A stretch of DNA of 64,000 bases from Brachionus koreanus (taxonomy: Eukaryota > Rotifera > Eurotatoria > Ploima > Brachionidae), in assembly GCA_016987375.1 (NCBI GenBank), contig PJRA01000412.1:445967-509966 (forward strand). Direction: 5' to 3'. Made by a program: the position numbers and the translations under genes. Below are positions 47,501 through 59,830 of the stretch, one piece after another. How positions within the stretch are numbered: position 1 is the first letter of the stretch; each line of letters begins with the position of its first letter. The notes below the pieces were generated by a model, which was not told the DNA's origin, searched no databases, and worked only from the letters and a program-made list of their open reading frames with translations.

Positions 47501-48450
47501 AAAATAAATTTTTTTCAAAAATAAAAATCAATAATTTGATTTTAAAATCAAATAAATCATTTAGAAAAATATGATTAAAGAACCTGTTTAAGTTTTTGAA
47601 TTTCGATTTTGTCATATCTCGCCTGTTCTTCTAGTTCCATAATTCGTTTCTGATAGTCGTCTAGTTTTGTTTTTAATGGTCGAGTTATATTATAAAGTTT
47701 AAGCTAGTTATAAAAAATTTGAAATTTAATCAATCAATAAAATAAAAAGAAAAAACATACAGCTGCATACTCTTTTATTGTCAAAACTTCGGGATCACGT
47801 CTAGACATAAAATCATGCTCTTCTGGAGTCCAACCCAGTGCATCTATGCTATTTATTTCTCTTTTAATATCCTTTTCATTTTTCATGAATCTTTCATTAT
47901 TTTCTTCCAGTTCTTTTTGTCTGATCAATATACGATTTAGCTCCACTCTTATTTGTTCTTGTTTTTGCTTGTCTTCCTCCTGATGTATCTTTTTTTTTTC
48001 ATTAGTTTATTTTATATATTTCAATAGAATTTAAAATATAATTACAGCACTTATGCTTTCTAAACGAGCTCTTAGAATTTGATTTTGGTGAGCATAATCA
48101 TCACACTTTTCTTGCAATCCTTCACATCTATTCGAATATTCTATTTTTATATTATTCAATTGAAAATCGCGCTGAGCCAATTCGATTTTTGACAATTGTA
48201 AATCATGCTGCAATTGCTTGATCTCAAGGTTTTGACGTTTATTTTGCTTTTTTACTTTTGTTGGTTCAATGTCGGTCTATTTAAGAAAAATCAGGTTAAA
48301 AATATAATACTAAAGTTTGAAAAAAAGTACACCAAAATCAAAATTTGATAAATCCAGAGAACTTTCATCGTCAATTTGAGAAGAATCATAGCCAAAGCCT
48401 GAATTCAAATCAAATAGATCACTTTTGGAAATATCGTCAAAGTTGTTCAT
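44595..48450 (-). CDS. PIBF1: PIBF1 / CEP90 homologue
   Basis: Thirteen exons: 48450-48331, 48276-48046, 47988-47761, 47703-47584, 46741-46608, 46559-46451, 46388-45816, 45761-45608, 45460-45255, 45196-45066, 45010-44926, 44881-44750 and 44699-44595. They join in frame to 775 aa (human about 757). The whole protein is predicted coiled coil. Diagnostic matches to vertebrate PIBF1 include EELYEKYVSARDGYKNEYE, LKTNQEIEKLRESTKEFYER, QKKLEVLQNEFYGLQ (across a junction), LLSYGYGTN, and a segment reading KRRIQQNVHLTKRVLHLE. PIBF1 (CEP90) is a centriolar-satellite and centriole protein; with OFD1 and MNR it is needed for distal-appendage assembly and ciliogenesis. One intron (46742-47583) is long and holds repeat sequence; most of the others are short. 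The start MNNFDD is the first in-frame ATG of the first exon. Confidence 0.95.
47141..47215. repeat. AAGTC-rich repeat in a PIBF1 intron
   Basis: TTTAAGTCTTTTCAAAGTCA followed by AAAAACTTGACATGACTTTG and GACTTTATGACTTTCG. It shares AAGTCTTTTCAAAGTCA with 58964-58980 and resembles the ends of the 7686-8168 element. Internal partial palindromes suggest a foldback remnant. Confidence 0.45.
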
Positions 48451-48848
48451 TTTTAAAATATTTAATCAATTTTCCATTTATTTATTAACTGTAAGAGAAT
48501 TTCAATAAAATATTCTCTGTTTTAATTTTTTTTCTTTTTTGGTTGCTATGATTGACTATACATTCAATGGTCGGGATGGTTGTTAAGATAAAAATAAATT
48601 TACGTCCATAGTTTATTGCCTGGATTTTGTCTTAAATTCAAATATATTAATTAGTTGATTTTGAAGCTTATTTTCCCTAAAAATTATTTATTATATATAT
48701 TTAATAAAATTATTATTTCCCTAAAGGAGATTAAGCTAAAAATTAGAAGATATTTGTGAATAAAACTTACTTAAATTCTTAATAAAATGAAATATTTAAA
48801 TATTACTATTTATTTTTTAGCTAGTTTAATTAATTAATTTAGTTTAGT
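48451..48848. other. PIBF1 5' flank
   Basis: About 400 bp of AT-rich DNA above the PIBF1 start, expected to hold its promoter. No recognisable motif or gene. Confidence 0.4.
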
Positions 48849-49150
48849 TTATTTGAATAAATATAAATGGTACAAATGATGACGTACACCTTTGCCTTGT
48901 GTGTGCATTACTTCGTATAAATATATTTTTTTAAATTTAATTTGATGATGAAATGAATAAGAGAAAAAGAAAAAAATAGTTTTAGGTTGAGTCATGATGT
49001 CTAATTTGTCTTTCTCTGGTGTCTTTGCAATTCTAGTTCTTTTAGGCCTAACCAAATACGGTTTGGAATGCCGTACGACAAGGTTTTCGTTCGGATTCGC
49101 AAGAGTGTGTTTAAAACGATGCAAATTGCGTAAACAATTAAATCTTAATG
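48849..49150 (-). CDS. Possible 3' exon of a gene cut by the assembly gap
   Basis: An open frame on the minus strand with less AT-biased, coding-like composition in its first half (FKHTLANPNENLVVRHSKPY, then LVRPKRTRIAKTPEKDKLDI), followed by a Phe-rich tail and a stop. There is no in-frame ATG at its start, so if real it is an internal/terminal exon whose upstream part lies towards or inside the N gap. I do not recognise the family. Confidence 0.35.
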
Positions 49151-49530
49151 TTCAAGATATTTAAATTTTCTGTTTAAATTATTTTTATTAGCAATTATTC
49201 CTCAAAAAAAACTTATAGAATTAAATATAAAAAACTATATAAAACATATTGTTTCAGTAATTGCATTTATTACTCTATGAATTTTGCTTTTAAGAAAGAA
49301 AGACTTTTGTTATTTAAACATACTTTTTAAAGCTTTTTTCGCTTTAACGAGATAATTAATTAAAAATAAAAATTTCTGGTACCAGAAGAAATGATAATGA
49401 AATGAACGTGAAGTTCCAAATATTCAAAATTCCACAGATTCCAGGTTTCGAAATCGATCTAATTTATTTTTCACAAAGTAGCAACTTAAAAATTTTCCAT
49501 GTATTATAAAAATTGGTTTTATATTTTTTC

Positions 49531-50291
49531 ANNNNNNNNNNNNNNNNNNNNNNNNNNNNNNNNNNNNNNNNNNNNNNNNNNNNNNNNNNNNNNNNNNNNN
49601 NNNNNNNNNNNNNNNNNNNNNNNNNNNNNNNNNNNNNNNNNNNNNNNNNNNNNNNNNNNNNNNNNNNNNNNNNNNNNNNNNNNNNNNNNNNNNNNNNNNN
49701 NNNNNNNNNNNNNNNNNNNNNNNNNNNNNNNNNNNNNNNNNNNNNNNNNNNNNNNNNNNNNNNNNNNNNNNNNNNNNNNNNNNNNNNNNNNNNNNNNNNN
49801 NNNNNNNNNNNNNNNNNNNNNNNNNNNNNNNNNNNNNNNNNNNNNNNNNNNNNNNNNNNNNNNNNNNNNNNNNNNNNNNNNNNNNNNNNNNNNNNNNNNN
49901 NNNNNNNNNNNNNNNNNNNNNNNNNNNNNNNNNNNNNNNNNNNNNNNNNNNNNNNNNNNNNNNNNNNNNNNNNNNNNNNNNNNNNNNNNNNNNNNNNNNN
50001 NNNNNNNNNNNNNNNNNNNNNNNNNNNNNNNNNNNNNNNNNNNNNNNNNNNNNNNNNNNNNNNNNNNNNNNNNNNNNNNNNNNNNNNNNNNNNNNNNNNN
50101 NNNNNNNNNNNNNNNNNNNNNNNNNNNNNNNNNNNNNNNNNNNNNNNNNNNNNNNNNNNNNNNNNNNNNNNNNNNNNNNNNNNNNNNNNNNNNNNNNNNN
50201 NNNNNNNNNNNNNNNNNNNNNNNNNNNNNNNNNNNNNNNNNNNNNNNNNNNNNNNNNNNNNNNNNNNNNNNNNNNNNNNNNNNNNNNNNNN
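49531..50291. other. Assembly gap (N run)
   Basis: 761 unknown bases. Long open frames across it are artefacts. Confidence 1.
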
Positions 50292-50342
50292 TCCAAGAGT
50301 GTTTGCTCTAGGCTCGATATCATACATAGTCATGGAGTTCAA
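50292..50342 (-). CDS. Possible first exon entering the assembly gap
   Basis: The minus strand reads MNSMTMYDIEPRANTLG and then runs into the gap. Composition is balanced and codon-like, in contrast to the surrounding DNA. It may be the start of the same gene as the open frame at 48849-49150, which has the same strand and lies on the far side of the gap. Only 17 codons are visible, so this is tentative. Confidence 0.35.
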
Positions 50343-50589
50343 TACCTTAAGTGATATTATTTTTTCAAAATAGGAGGGTTCAGTTATAATTTAAAAAAAA
50401 GTTTAAGCCTTAGTTAAATAAAAATTTTTTTATGATAAATTAATTTTGTGCCATTTTTTATTCTGTTACCCGTTATTATCAGTTGAATAAAAATTTTGGG
50501 AAAAATACCTAAATAAACAATTTATTTAAATTAAGAAGTTAAATATTTAGTTATTAAATATTGTTTAAAATTTTTTCTTTTAAAAATTC

Positions 50590-52186
50590 TTAATTGATTG
50601 GACTTGTACAACTTGGACAAGAATGTAAAGTTTCATGAATAAAAATATCGCACTCAATGCAAAACATTTTTTTGCAGAAATTACATTGAAAAGCATTTTT
50701 GTTCATTAAAAATTGACAACCAGTGCAATTTCTGTCAAAATTGAAATTTCAAAATTTTTCTTTTTTTTATTTAAAATATTACTCAGATATATTAGCTGTA
50801 TCGGAATTTTCTTCTAATAGCAAATTAATTTCCTTAAAAGGTTCTAAAGGAAATAAGTGATGATAGCTTCTAGCTAAATGAGGTGCCATCACCAAAGTTA
50901 GACCTGAATTAAGAATTGACTTTTTTATTTAAAATTATAGTTCAATTTTACCACAAACTTTGCATTCAATAGGAAGTTCGCAGTATTTTGAATCACATAT
51001 GGGACAAAAGTAACCACCATTAGAAAAACGTGTTTCGTTTGTTTCCATATGACTTTAAATTAATTTATTAAAAAAAATTTTCGTGAAAAAAAATCCATCT
51101 TACCAAAGACACATTGAAATCTCTTCTGGTTTAAGAATTTTATGCTGGGGAAAGCCCATTCTCATTAAAGTTTGTGCTCCGTTGTCCTTCAATTAACGCT
51201 ATTATTGGTTTAAAATAAAAAAATATTCCTACACTATTTGGTAATGGAAAAGCAACTCGTTGAAATAAATCATTTAAGTGAAGCTCATCAAGTATAACTG
51301 AGTAAATACCCTCTAGTTCGGAGCAAATCTTTTTGCAAACATGAATCTCTGCAGAAAGACCAATTATAGAACATCGTATTTTATGCTTTTTACATTCATT
51401 AATGGTCGAAAAAATGTCTCCAGGATCACAAGTAGTCATGCTCCCCATGATTATTAAAATTTCTCTACTAGAATGACTTTTTACATGTCTAAAAAACAAA
51501 TTAGAGAAATTTTGACTAGATCAGATTTTTTTTTACTTGAGTGAAGCCAAAGAAAGTTCTAGTGAATTTTGAAGCGATGGTTCCCCTTGGCATCCTTTTT
51601 CCTTCAATCCCTGAATTTTGTCAACAAACTTTTTAGGATTTCCGACTAGATCGGATATTTTTTCAGCTGATTTATTCCGGGTAACAATCAAACCCAACTG
51701 ACTAATGGGATTTTGGTCAAAAAAACTAAATGCAAATTTTTCTATTTGCTAAAAATGTTTTATTGAAAACAAAAATAAAGTTCCAAAATTTTTCTCTTAC
51801 TCTTTGAACACATATTAGTCGATTTGGTTTGAGATCTTTGTCATTCATGCATGCTGAAGCATCAATAACAACAAACATGTGTCTCATCTAATCTTAATCG
51901 ATTGAATATCGTTCATGAAAAATAGAATAAAAGCAAAATACAACTAACCATCGAAAGTCTAATATGAGATTGTTTTTCAAGCAGTTGACGTTTTCTGGCT
52001 TGATAAGAGACACTATCAGTAGCAGTCCGCAAAGTTCCAGTCTCATCTTCTTGAATATCTTTCCTAAATTTTTAATAATTAATTATTTATGTATCAAAGG
52101 ATGAATTGAAAGTACCAAGTTTGTTCGTAGTCCCCTTCCCAAATGTATCCTTCATTTTCTTCATTTAATAAATTGTTCATATTCAT
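50590..52186 (-). CDS. GTF2H2: TFIIH core subunit p44 (SSL1 homologue)
   Basis: Nine exons: 52186-52116, 52063-51949, 51887-51801, 51748-51537, 51488-51233, 51186-51104, 51052-50952, 50903-50783 and 50731-50590. They join in frame to 395 aa, the same length as the human protein. The N-terminus has [20 protein letters not shown]. The von Willebrand A-type domain starts at [20 protein letters not shown] and includes [14 protein letters not shown] and [17 protein letters not shown]. The C-terminal half has the zinc-binding [19 protein letters not shown], then [14 protein letters not shown], and ends in a C4-type RING-like finger (CTGCQF ... [20 protein letters not shown] ... CPSC). p44 activates the XPD helicase in TFIIH, serving transcription initiation and nucleotide excision repair in the nucleus. 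One intron (51187-51232) is only 46 nt. Confidence 0.96.
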
Positions 52187-53804
52187 TTTTGAAGCGTTTT
52201 AATCAAAGACTTAATTTTAAAAAAATATAAAAAAAAATTTTAAATATTTTTTTTTTAGTTTAATAAACATTTTAAATTAAATAATATTTTATATTATTAA
52301 TTTTAAATTTTCTATTTGCATTACTAAGCTAATTTTTGTTCAATTTAATTTTTAATAAAAAAATTGAAAATATATTTAAAGAAAAAAATCATTTAAAAGG
52401 CTCAAAAAAAGGTTGTTCGTTTTTTTTTTGTTTGTTTGTTTTATATTTATCATTTGTTGAAAGTTTTTAGTCAGTTTCTTATCCACTTGGAATTTTTTTA
52501 AAATTTTTTCACATATAGAGAGGTAATTTTTTTAATCAAATGAGAAAAAAAAAGTTATCTTTTAAATAATCTAAGACATCATTCAAAAAAGTCAACGCCT
52601 AATGATAATTAATTGCTCATAAAAATTCTCGCCGAAATTTGCTGACTATTTTTTGATTTTTAGAAAAGTATATTTTAGAGCGTGAGGATTTAAAAAAAAA
52701 TAGTTTTTTGAATTAAAATAGCTTGATTAGTTAAATTTCTTTTAAATAGTTGAAAGGTTTGTAAATTTTTTTATTTATAAAAAAAGAAATTTATTTTTAC
52801 AAATGCAAACATAAACATAAATAAACACATACGTTAAAGACTAAATTCGGACTAAGTTAAACAATTCAAAAGGTTAAAAAGTTTTGTGTCTCAGTGATAT
52901 AAACTGGTCAAGCATTATCCGAGTATCGGCAAACTAGAACAATTCAACTAGCAAAACCTAAGCTTGAATATTTAATTATCATTTTATTTAAACCAAAGCT
53001 AAGTTTAGGCTGACATTCATTCTTAATTTTAAACTCCTTTAAGAAGAAAAAAATTTTGAATATTCCACAAAAATAGCATTAGGCTATGACCGACAACATT
53101 AACCTTGTTAAAGGACATGGTTTCATAGTGAAAGATGTTTTTATTAATAACCACGTTTATAATTAATTTTTTGTTTCAAAAATAGCCTACACACCAAACG
53201 GGTATTGAAGCCCTAAACCGATAATCCTCTGGGATAGAAGCCTTTATATTTGCTCGATAATTTTTTTTTTTTCAAATGAAAGAAAGACAATTTCAAATAC
53301 AAATTTTATTTGCTTATTTAGTTTCATCGCTTCATCCATATTCTAAAATAAAGAGAGTGTCAATATGGATGATCAAGCTTTTTTTTTTCTCTTCAAAGCA
53401 TTCAATGCACACAATTTAAAATTTCGATTGTTATTTAAGTCTCTTTGTAGGAGAGAAATTTTTGCCATTTTTCCATTAGTTTAGCAACTAGTTTTTAAAG
53501 TGAATTTTTCGTTCAAACCTTGAGCTTCGATAGCGTATTAGCTATTTAAATTAATATGCAGCATTTAATTTACTTGCAGTGAGGCAAGTATTAGCTAAAT
53601 TGGGTCATTGTCAGAATTCAAATAGAAAATAAAAAAGCGCTCGGCTCAACGTGCAGTTTATAGAGCGCCAAAATTAAATTAATAAATTTAGGCTTATAAA
53701 ACAAAAAAATTTATTTATTTTCTTTCTCCAAAAGGGAATTTTAGATAGATCTGATCGTTTTTTGTACGTAATTTAAATTTATACAAAATTATACAAAAAA
53801 AAAA
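52187..53804. other. Divergent promoter region between GTF2H2 and the Brat-like gene
   Basis: A 1.6-kb spacer between head-to-head genes; both promoters must lie here. Near 53635-53668 an inverted GCGCTC ... GAGCGC could form a stem in the 5' region of the Brat-like gene. No gene or RNA was recognised. Confidence 0.4.
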
Positions 53805-56800
53805 ATGTCGAGAGATGCACTCGAGGAAAATTTTGTCGACGCGCTCAAATTCAATGGACAAACAAATTTAATTGGAGCTCTGTCCGAGTCCAGCAAGTCC
53901 TTGTCTTCAAATGCTTCGTCCGTGTGTCACCGCATATATCCCAAGAATATGGATAAAAATCTACACTCTGCATTCACTCACTTTGATTCAATTGTTTGCC
54001 GAATGTGCAAAAATAAATTAAAAGAGCCAAAGCTGCTTAATTGTTTACATGTGTTTTGTAAAATGTGCTTGGCAGCCCAGTCCAATTCGGACCCGAACAT
54101 GATCAGATGCTTCCAATGCAAACAAGAAACAATGGTTAATTAATAAACTTATTTATTTGCTTCTTTTTTTTTTAAATTAAATTAATTAATATAATTTAGG
54201 TTAATCCGTTAACTGGAGTTGATGGCTTGGAAGACGATTATGTGATGAATAACATATTGGACATGTTGGCAATTGAAGAGAAAATGCTAGGCTGTACCAG
54301 CTGTAAAAGTGAAGAAAAATCGGTAGCACGTTGTTCAGATTGTGCGCACTTTTTGTGCCCAAGTTGTGTAAGTGCTCATCAGTATATGCGATGTTTTGAA
54401 AGCCACAGAGTGGTAAAATTTGAAGAAATAAAAAATTTATATCAGTCAAACTTGAATCGATTGATATCACTTGCGCATGATGATAGCAGCAAGTCTCCAT
54501 CGAGCTCGTCGCCTCGGTCATCAAAATCTAGCTCATCGGCCTCGTCTTCCTCGTCCAAAATGAACGACGACCCCGAAATGGACAAGAGAGCTTCTAAATT
54601 TCTGATTGACTGCGGTGTGCCGATTCACAAGCCTATTTTTTGTAAGCAGCATCCTCGCGAAAGTCTCAAATTTTTTTGCATCACATGTCAAATACCGATT
54701 TGCAGCGACTGTGTGGTTACAAGTCATCAGCAACCAGTCCACTGCTATGAGCGTATTAACGATGTCGAGGGTCGGAATTTGGAGGAGCTTGACTTTTATA
54801 TCAAAAAAGCTAGGGAAAATATAAACTATTGTCAGAGTGAGTACCAAACATTGGACCAGTACTTGAACGATCTGAATGAGCAGTCCGAATCAAGCAAAAT
54901 ATTGATAGAAGAAACGTTCATGGCTTACAAAATTGTTCTCGAAAAGAGAAAAGATCAATTGATCAAGGAACTTGAGGACAAGCATGGGAATAAACAGTTA
55001 TTTCTAATGGAACTACATTCAGCAATAGATCAGTCAATTAATAAGTTTTTAGATGTGATTAAATTCAGCGATAGAGTATTGAGAAATGGAAATACATTTG
55101 AAATTTTATTGCTCAAAAAATCCATTATAAATCAAATAAAGTATTTGACTAGCAGCATGCCGCACATGGACGGACTCGATCTGAGTCTTAAATTTGTGAC
55201 CGATGAACAACAATTCGAAAAAGCTGTAACTGAGTCATTCGGACGCTTTTTCTCTCAGAAAGAACTAAAACAAAATTATTTGAATAGCTTGCAAAATAGT
55301 GGCTCAATGAATCAGATAGATGCAAAAGCCAAATGCACAGATGATCCATGGTTCAACAATCAAATTGATCAATTACAAAATCAACTCAAATCAGTTAATT
55401 TTGATGAAAACATAATCAAAAACTTGAATCAAATAAGTTCATTGAATGTTCAAAATGGATTACCTTTGTCTCCAAACGAGGAATGGCTAGCACCAAAAGC
55501 TCAACAAGATGATATTAATCAATATCAAAAACAGCAATTAATAATGAATTTAGAAGGCCTATCACCAAAGACAATAAATCAAATTGCTGGAATGAACTCA
55601 AAACAGCAACAGCTAATATTAAATGGCCTAGGTTTACGTGAGGCAAATGCATATGAGAATGGTCTAGCATTGAACATGGCCAATCAGTCATCGTCACGCA
55701 GTCACACGCCAGGAACTGTTGTTCCATTTAAACAAACTCCAGAAATGGCACAATTGAATGGTTTGAACTCAATTGGAAGTGGAAGTAGCATAGGCAGCAG
55801 CACAGTCAGCTCTAATTTAAATGTAAACAACAATAATGTAATAAATGGTCTGGATGAATACTTGCCATTTCAAAATGCGTGTTTAGGTTCAAATATGGCT
55901 CAAAATTTAAATCAATTAACCAAATTCATCAGTCCAAATCAAAATCCAGTCTTAAACAACCTGAATGATTTGAATACCTTGAACAATTTGAATGAGTTGG
56001 CTCTGAATGCCGGTCTTAATTTAAACAACTACGAGGCCAATTCAAATTCATCACAATCTCCTCCAATGTTGGGTAGTGGCACGCCAATTGGAACTATTGG
56101 CAGTGGAATGATGATGTCCGCTTTGAACAACTCGTCCTCAAATCAGGCCACATTTTCCGGTAATGGAAACCTAAATCCGCCTGTGAGACAAAATGGCAAA
56201 ATGGCTAATATGCAAATACGAACTAAATTCGGTGTGCTAGGCTCTGGTAAGACTCAATTCAACTCTCCGCATGGTTTTTGTCTTGGTATTGATGAGGAAA
56301 TAATTGTGGCCGATACAAATAATCATCGTATTCAAATATTTGATAAAGATGGTGAATTTAAGTACGCTTTTGGCTCACCAGGACGCGAAGAAGGACAACT
56401 TTGGTATCCGAGAAAAGTGACTGTAATGAGAGATAGCGGTAAATTTGTAGTATGCGATCGTGGCAACGAACGATCTAGAATGCAAATATTTAGCAAAAAT
56501 GGACATTTCCTAAAAAAAATATCTATTCGATACATAGATATAGTGGCTGGACTAGCTGTGACACAAAATGGAGACATAGTAGCTGTCGATAGTGTATCGC
56601 CCACTGTTTTTAGACTAAACGAAAATGGTGAGCTTAAAAAATGGTTCGATTGTTCCGAATATATGCGTGAGCCTAGTGATATAGCCATTTATGGAAATGA
56701 ATATTATGTATGCGATTTTAAAGGTCATTGTGTGGCTGTCTTTGATGATGAAGGAAATTTTGTGCGCAGAATTGGTGGAGAGAATATCACCAATTTCCCT

Positions 56801-57031
56801 AATGGTATTGATGTAAGTGATGCTGGCGATGTACTTGTAGGCGATAGCCACGGCAACAGATTTCATGTAGCTGTGTTTTCACGTGAAGGAACGATGATCA
56901 GTGAATTTGAATGTCCATACGTGAAAGTTTCACGCTGTTGTGGTCTAAAACTAACCAGTGAAGGATACGTGGTCACTTTGGCCAAAAATAATCACCACGT
57001 TTTAGTTCTAAATACTCTATACGTCTCATAA
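53805..57031 (+). CDS. brat: Brat-type TRIM-NHL protein with intact RING
   Basis: Two exons (53805-54134, 54200-57031) join in frame to 1,053 aa. Order: C3HC4 RING (about residues 65-108: CRMC, then NCLHVFCKMC, then CFQC), B-box 1 (about 140-190), a Ser-rich linker, B-box 2 (about 250-295: FCKQHPRESLKFFCITC), coiled coil (about 300-400), a long Asn/Ser/Gln-rich region (about 470-780), and a C-terminal NHL propeller (about 784-1053). The NHL shows IIVADTNNHRIQIFDK, VRRIGGENITNFPNGI and GDSHGNRFHVAVF, closest to Drosophila Brat. Brat-type NHL propellers bind RNA and repress translation of target mRNAs, limiting growth and stem-cell self-renewal. Drosophila Brat lacks the RING, so the intact finger implies possible ubiquitin-ligase activity. 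A separate TRIM32/TRIM2/3 assignment is less likely from the NHL sequence. Confidence 0.92.
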
Positions 57032-58960
57032 GACCCAGTGCTTTGTTTCTTTTTTATATTAGCTTAATATAATTCTTCCTTCTTTTTTTTTTTTAAAAGA
57101 AATTGTTTTTTTTTTATTAATTGATAATCAGGGACTTTTTTTTAAAGGATTTAAAAGTTACAAAAATCCTTGTTTTGTTTTTTCGAAATTTTATTCAATT
57201 ATTTGATTTAAAGTAAAAAATTGAAAATTTTTTCACGAATATTTTCTAATTAAGTCAAGATATTGTTTTTTTTTTGTGTTTGAAATGATAATCAGTTATC
57301 TTAAAAATTTCTTAAGATCCTTATGAAGGATACAAACTTTAATTAAAAAGGGTGTTTTTATTATTTTTTTTCGTTTTGTCTTCTCACTTTAAATTTGTCA
57401 ATATTTAGTTAGAAATAGTAGCTTTTTTTTATTTATCAGCATCAATAGAATTCCATTTTATAACCTTTTTGTAATTTAATTAAGTTTTGTGAGTGTTTTT
57501 TTTTAAAGTGAAAATTTAAAACTCTTTATTTTTTCCATTTATTTTGTGTTTTTCTATTTATTTTTGTCAAGTATTCTCAGTACACTACCAAGAATGATTA
57601 GTTTAATTTATAGAAAACAGATAAATCAAATCTAGTAGCCGTTCTTTTTTAAATTTTTCCTTTTTTACAACTGTTTAAAAAAATTAACAAAAAAAAAAAC
57701 AAAGAGAGAAATTTTATGATTTTTATTGTCTCTAGTTTTGAAGTATAGAGTTTATTTTTAAGGTTTTGACGTGTATTGGTTGAGGCAATCGTCATGGATC
57801 AAATCAGATTTGCCATGACCACAATATTTACAATTTATACACATTCTTTTACGATGTATAAATAGTTTTATTTTGTCATTTATTTTAATTTTGACTTCTT
57901 TATTGTCTTTTCCTCAGTTCAGTTTTTACGTTTTTTTTTAAAATTTTGAAAGACTTGCCAAGTTTAATTTATAAGCTGTTATTTTTGTGACATTACAGCA
58001 AATTAAAAGAGCTTTTTTTTATTTTTTCTTTCAACCCTCTATTTTTTTTAAATGTATTTCTTTTCATAAAAAAAAAATTAATTTTTTCTGTTGATATTTT
58101 TACAAAAAATAATAATGGTAATGATAATTAAAATATTAATTTTGTGTTAAATTAAATAAAATTTTTTTATTTAAGCAATAAAATTTTTGAAAAAAAAATT
58201 TAATTTTTTTTAAATTTATTCAATTTTATTAGCTCTGAATGCTTGGATTTTTATAGATCGTCTAGGTAAACGAACATGGGAATCTTGGATTTTTTTTAAT
58301 TCATCCACAAAAATGATACGTAACAAAAAATTAAAACCTACTATCATATACTGGGATAAAAATTATTTGATTATAATAATATTTATTGATAATGAATTTG
58401 AATTTAAATAAATGTTATCATTCAGTAAAGTATTCATTTTTGAATTTAATCATGTACTTCAGAAGCTTTAAGAAGCAAAAATATCATTATATTTTTGATT
58501 TTAGCAATTTTGTATTTCTAAAACTTTAAGTAATATCATATATTATATATTAAAATTAACAGAATTAAATGCTCTTTAAAATGATATGCCTAAATATGCG
58601 CTTAATATAAGAAGGGTACAAGATTGGTTTTAAAAAATTTTAAAATGGTGATATAGGAGATTTGATTAGCCCAGTGTTTATTCAAGTCTATTCGAATCAC
58701 CCTAATATAATTTTTAAAATTGCCTTTATTTTTTTATATTTCTGGTTTTCATTAAATTGTCATTAGACACTCATTTTACGATGTTCTTTCAAATTTGTCA
58801 ATCAAATAATTTACTTATTTTTCTTGAATGGTTTTTTAATTATTCGATTAGAATTGGTTTAGAATTTATGTAAACATTGTTATTTCTTAGCTAATGAAAT
58901 TGTCAACCATTATCACTAAAGAGGAACCAGACTTGTGCAAAAGTCAAAAAAAAAGTCCTT
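57032..58960. other. Long T-rich 3' flank of the Brat-like gene
   Basis: Many poly-T runs for over 1 kb directly after the stop, a composition compatible with a long 3' UTR. No open frame or RNA gene was recognised. Confidence 0.45.
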
Positions 58961-59276
58961 TTAAAGTCTTTTCAAAGTCAAGTCAGTGACTTGAATAAAA
59001 ATTTCAACTTAAATAAAAATGTAATTAATACTGACATTTTAAAAAAAAAAGTCATTTGACTTGACTTAAATTTTTTTTTTCAAAAAAAAGTCAGTATTAA
59101 TTACATTTTTATTTAAGTTGAAATTTTGATTTAAAAATTTAATGTCAAAATTAATAAGATTAAATTATTCGATAAAACTAAATTTTTTTTTTCGTTTTTT
59201 TTAAAGTTTTATCTTGTAGAAAACTCAAAAAAATGTTGTTTTAAAGTCTTTTAAAAGTCAAGTCAAATGACTTGAA
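58961..59276. repeat. Compound AAGTC repeat with a 36-bp perfect inverted repeat
   Basis: Direct copies at 58961-58995 and 59241-59276 share TTAAAGTCTTTT, AAAGTCAAGTCA and TGACTTGAA. Between them, 59000-59035 and 59090-59125 are a perfect 36-bp inverted pair (the right copy starts GTCAGTATTAATTACATTTT). The 54-bp loop contains another near-palindrome, AAGTCATTTGACTTGACTT. The structure suggests a foldback transposable element. Confidence 0.65.
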
Positions 59277-59419
59277 GTAATTTTACTTGGAATTTTCATT
59301 AGTAATTCTCTTACTGATGAATTCTTATTTATCCGATACTTATCAAGTTTTTAATATCGGATCAAAAAAGTTAGATAACTTGACAAATGTACCAATTTTT
59401 TTGATAATCCAGTGATAGC

Positions 59420-59830
59420 TGTGTAAAAAAAGCCAACAATGTGCTCGAAATATTCAAGAGAACATTTGTGTTTTGGAATGGTCAATCATTTTTGCAATTA
59501 TATTGAATTATGACTCAAGGCTGGCTAATTTGGGATTAGAGACTCTAAAAGAAAGAACTCGGAGATCTGATTCAATTTTATAAAATTCAGAACAAATACA
59601 ATTTTGTTAAGTGGTATTAGGATGAGCATTTTATCAGCTCAGTGTATAATGAAGATTCAAGTGGAACAGTAAGGGGAGTAAAACATCGCATTCTATATGC
59701 GAAATAAGGTGTAACTTTCTAATCTAAACGGGTAGTAAATGATTGGAATGTGCTGTCAACGTCAGTTGTCATTGCAAATTAACCTAACTTAGTATGACTG
59801 TAGAAAATTAACCTTTATTATTATTAAGAA
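59420..59830 (+). pseudogene. Decayed LINE ORF2 C-terminal fragment
   Basis: Broken frames encode RLANLGLETLKERTRRSD, DLIQFYKIQNK and, further on, VVNDWN-like text followed by alternating hydrophobic residues. This order (LETLxxRRxRxDLIxxYKI ... RVVxxWNxLP) is the usual C-terminal end of non-LTR retrotransposon ORF2 proteins. Several frame shifts and stops show it is dead. Confidence 0.55.

Noticed and set aside
47325..47615. 96-codon frame inside the long PIBF1 intron
   Set aside because: Phe/Leu/Lys/Asn low-complexity composition typical of AT-rich non-coding DNA, and it overlaps the edge of a true exon in a different frame.
49464..50373. Open frames spanning the gap
   Set aside because: They exist only because N codons contain no stop.
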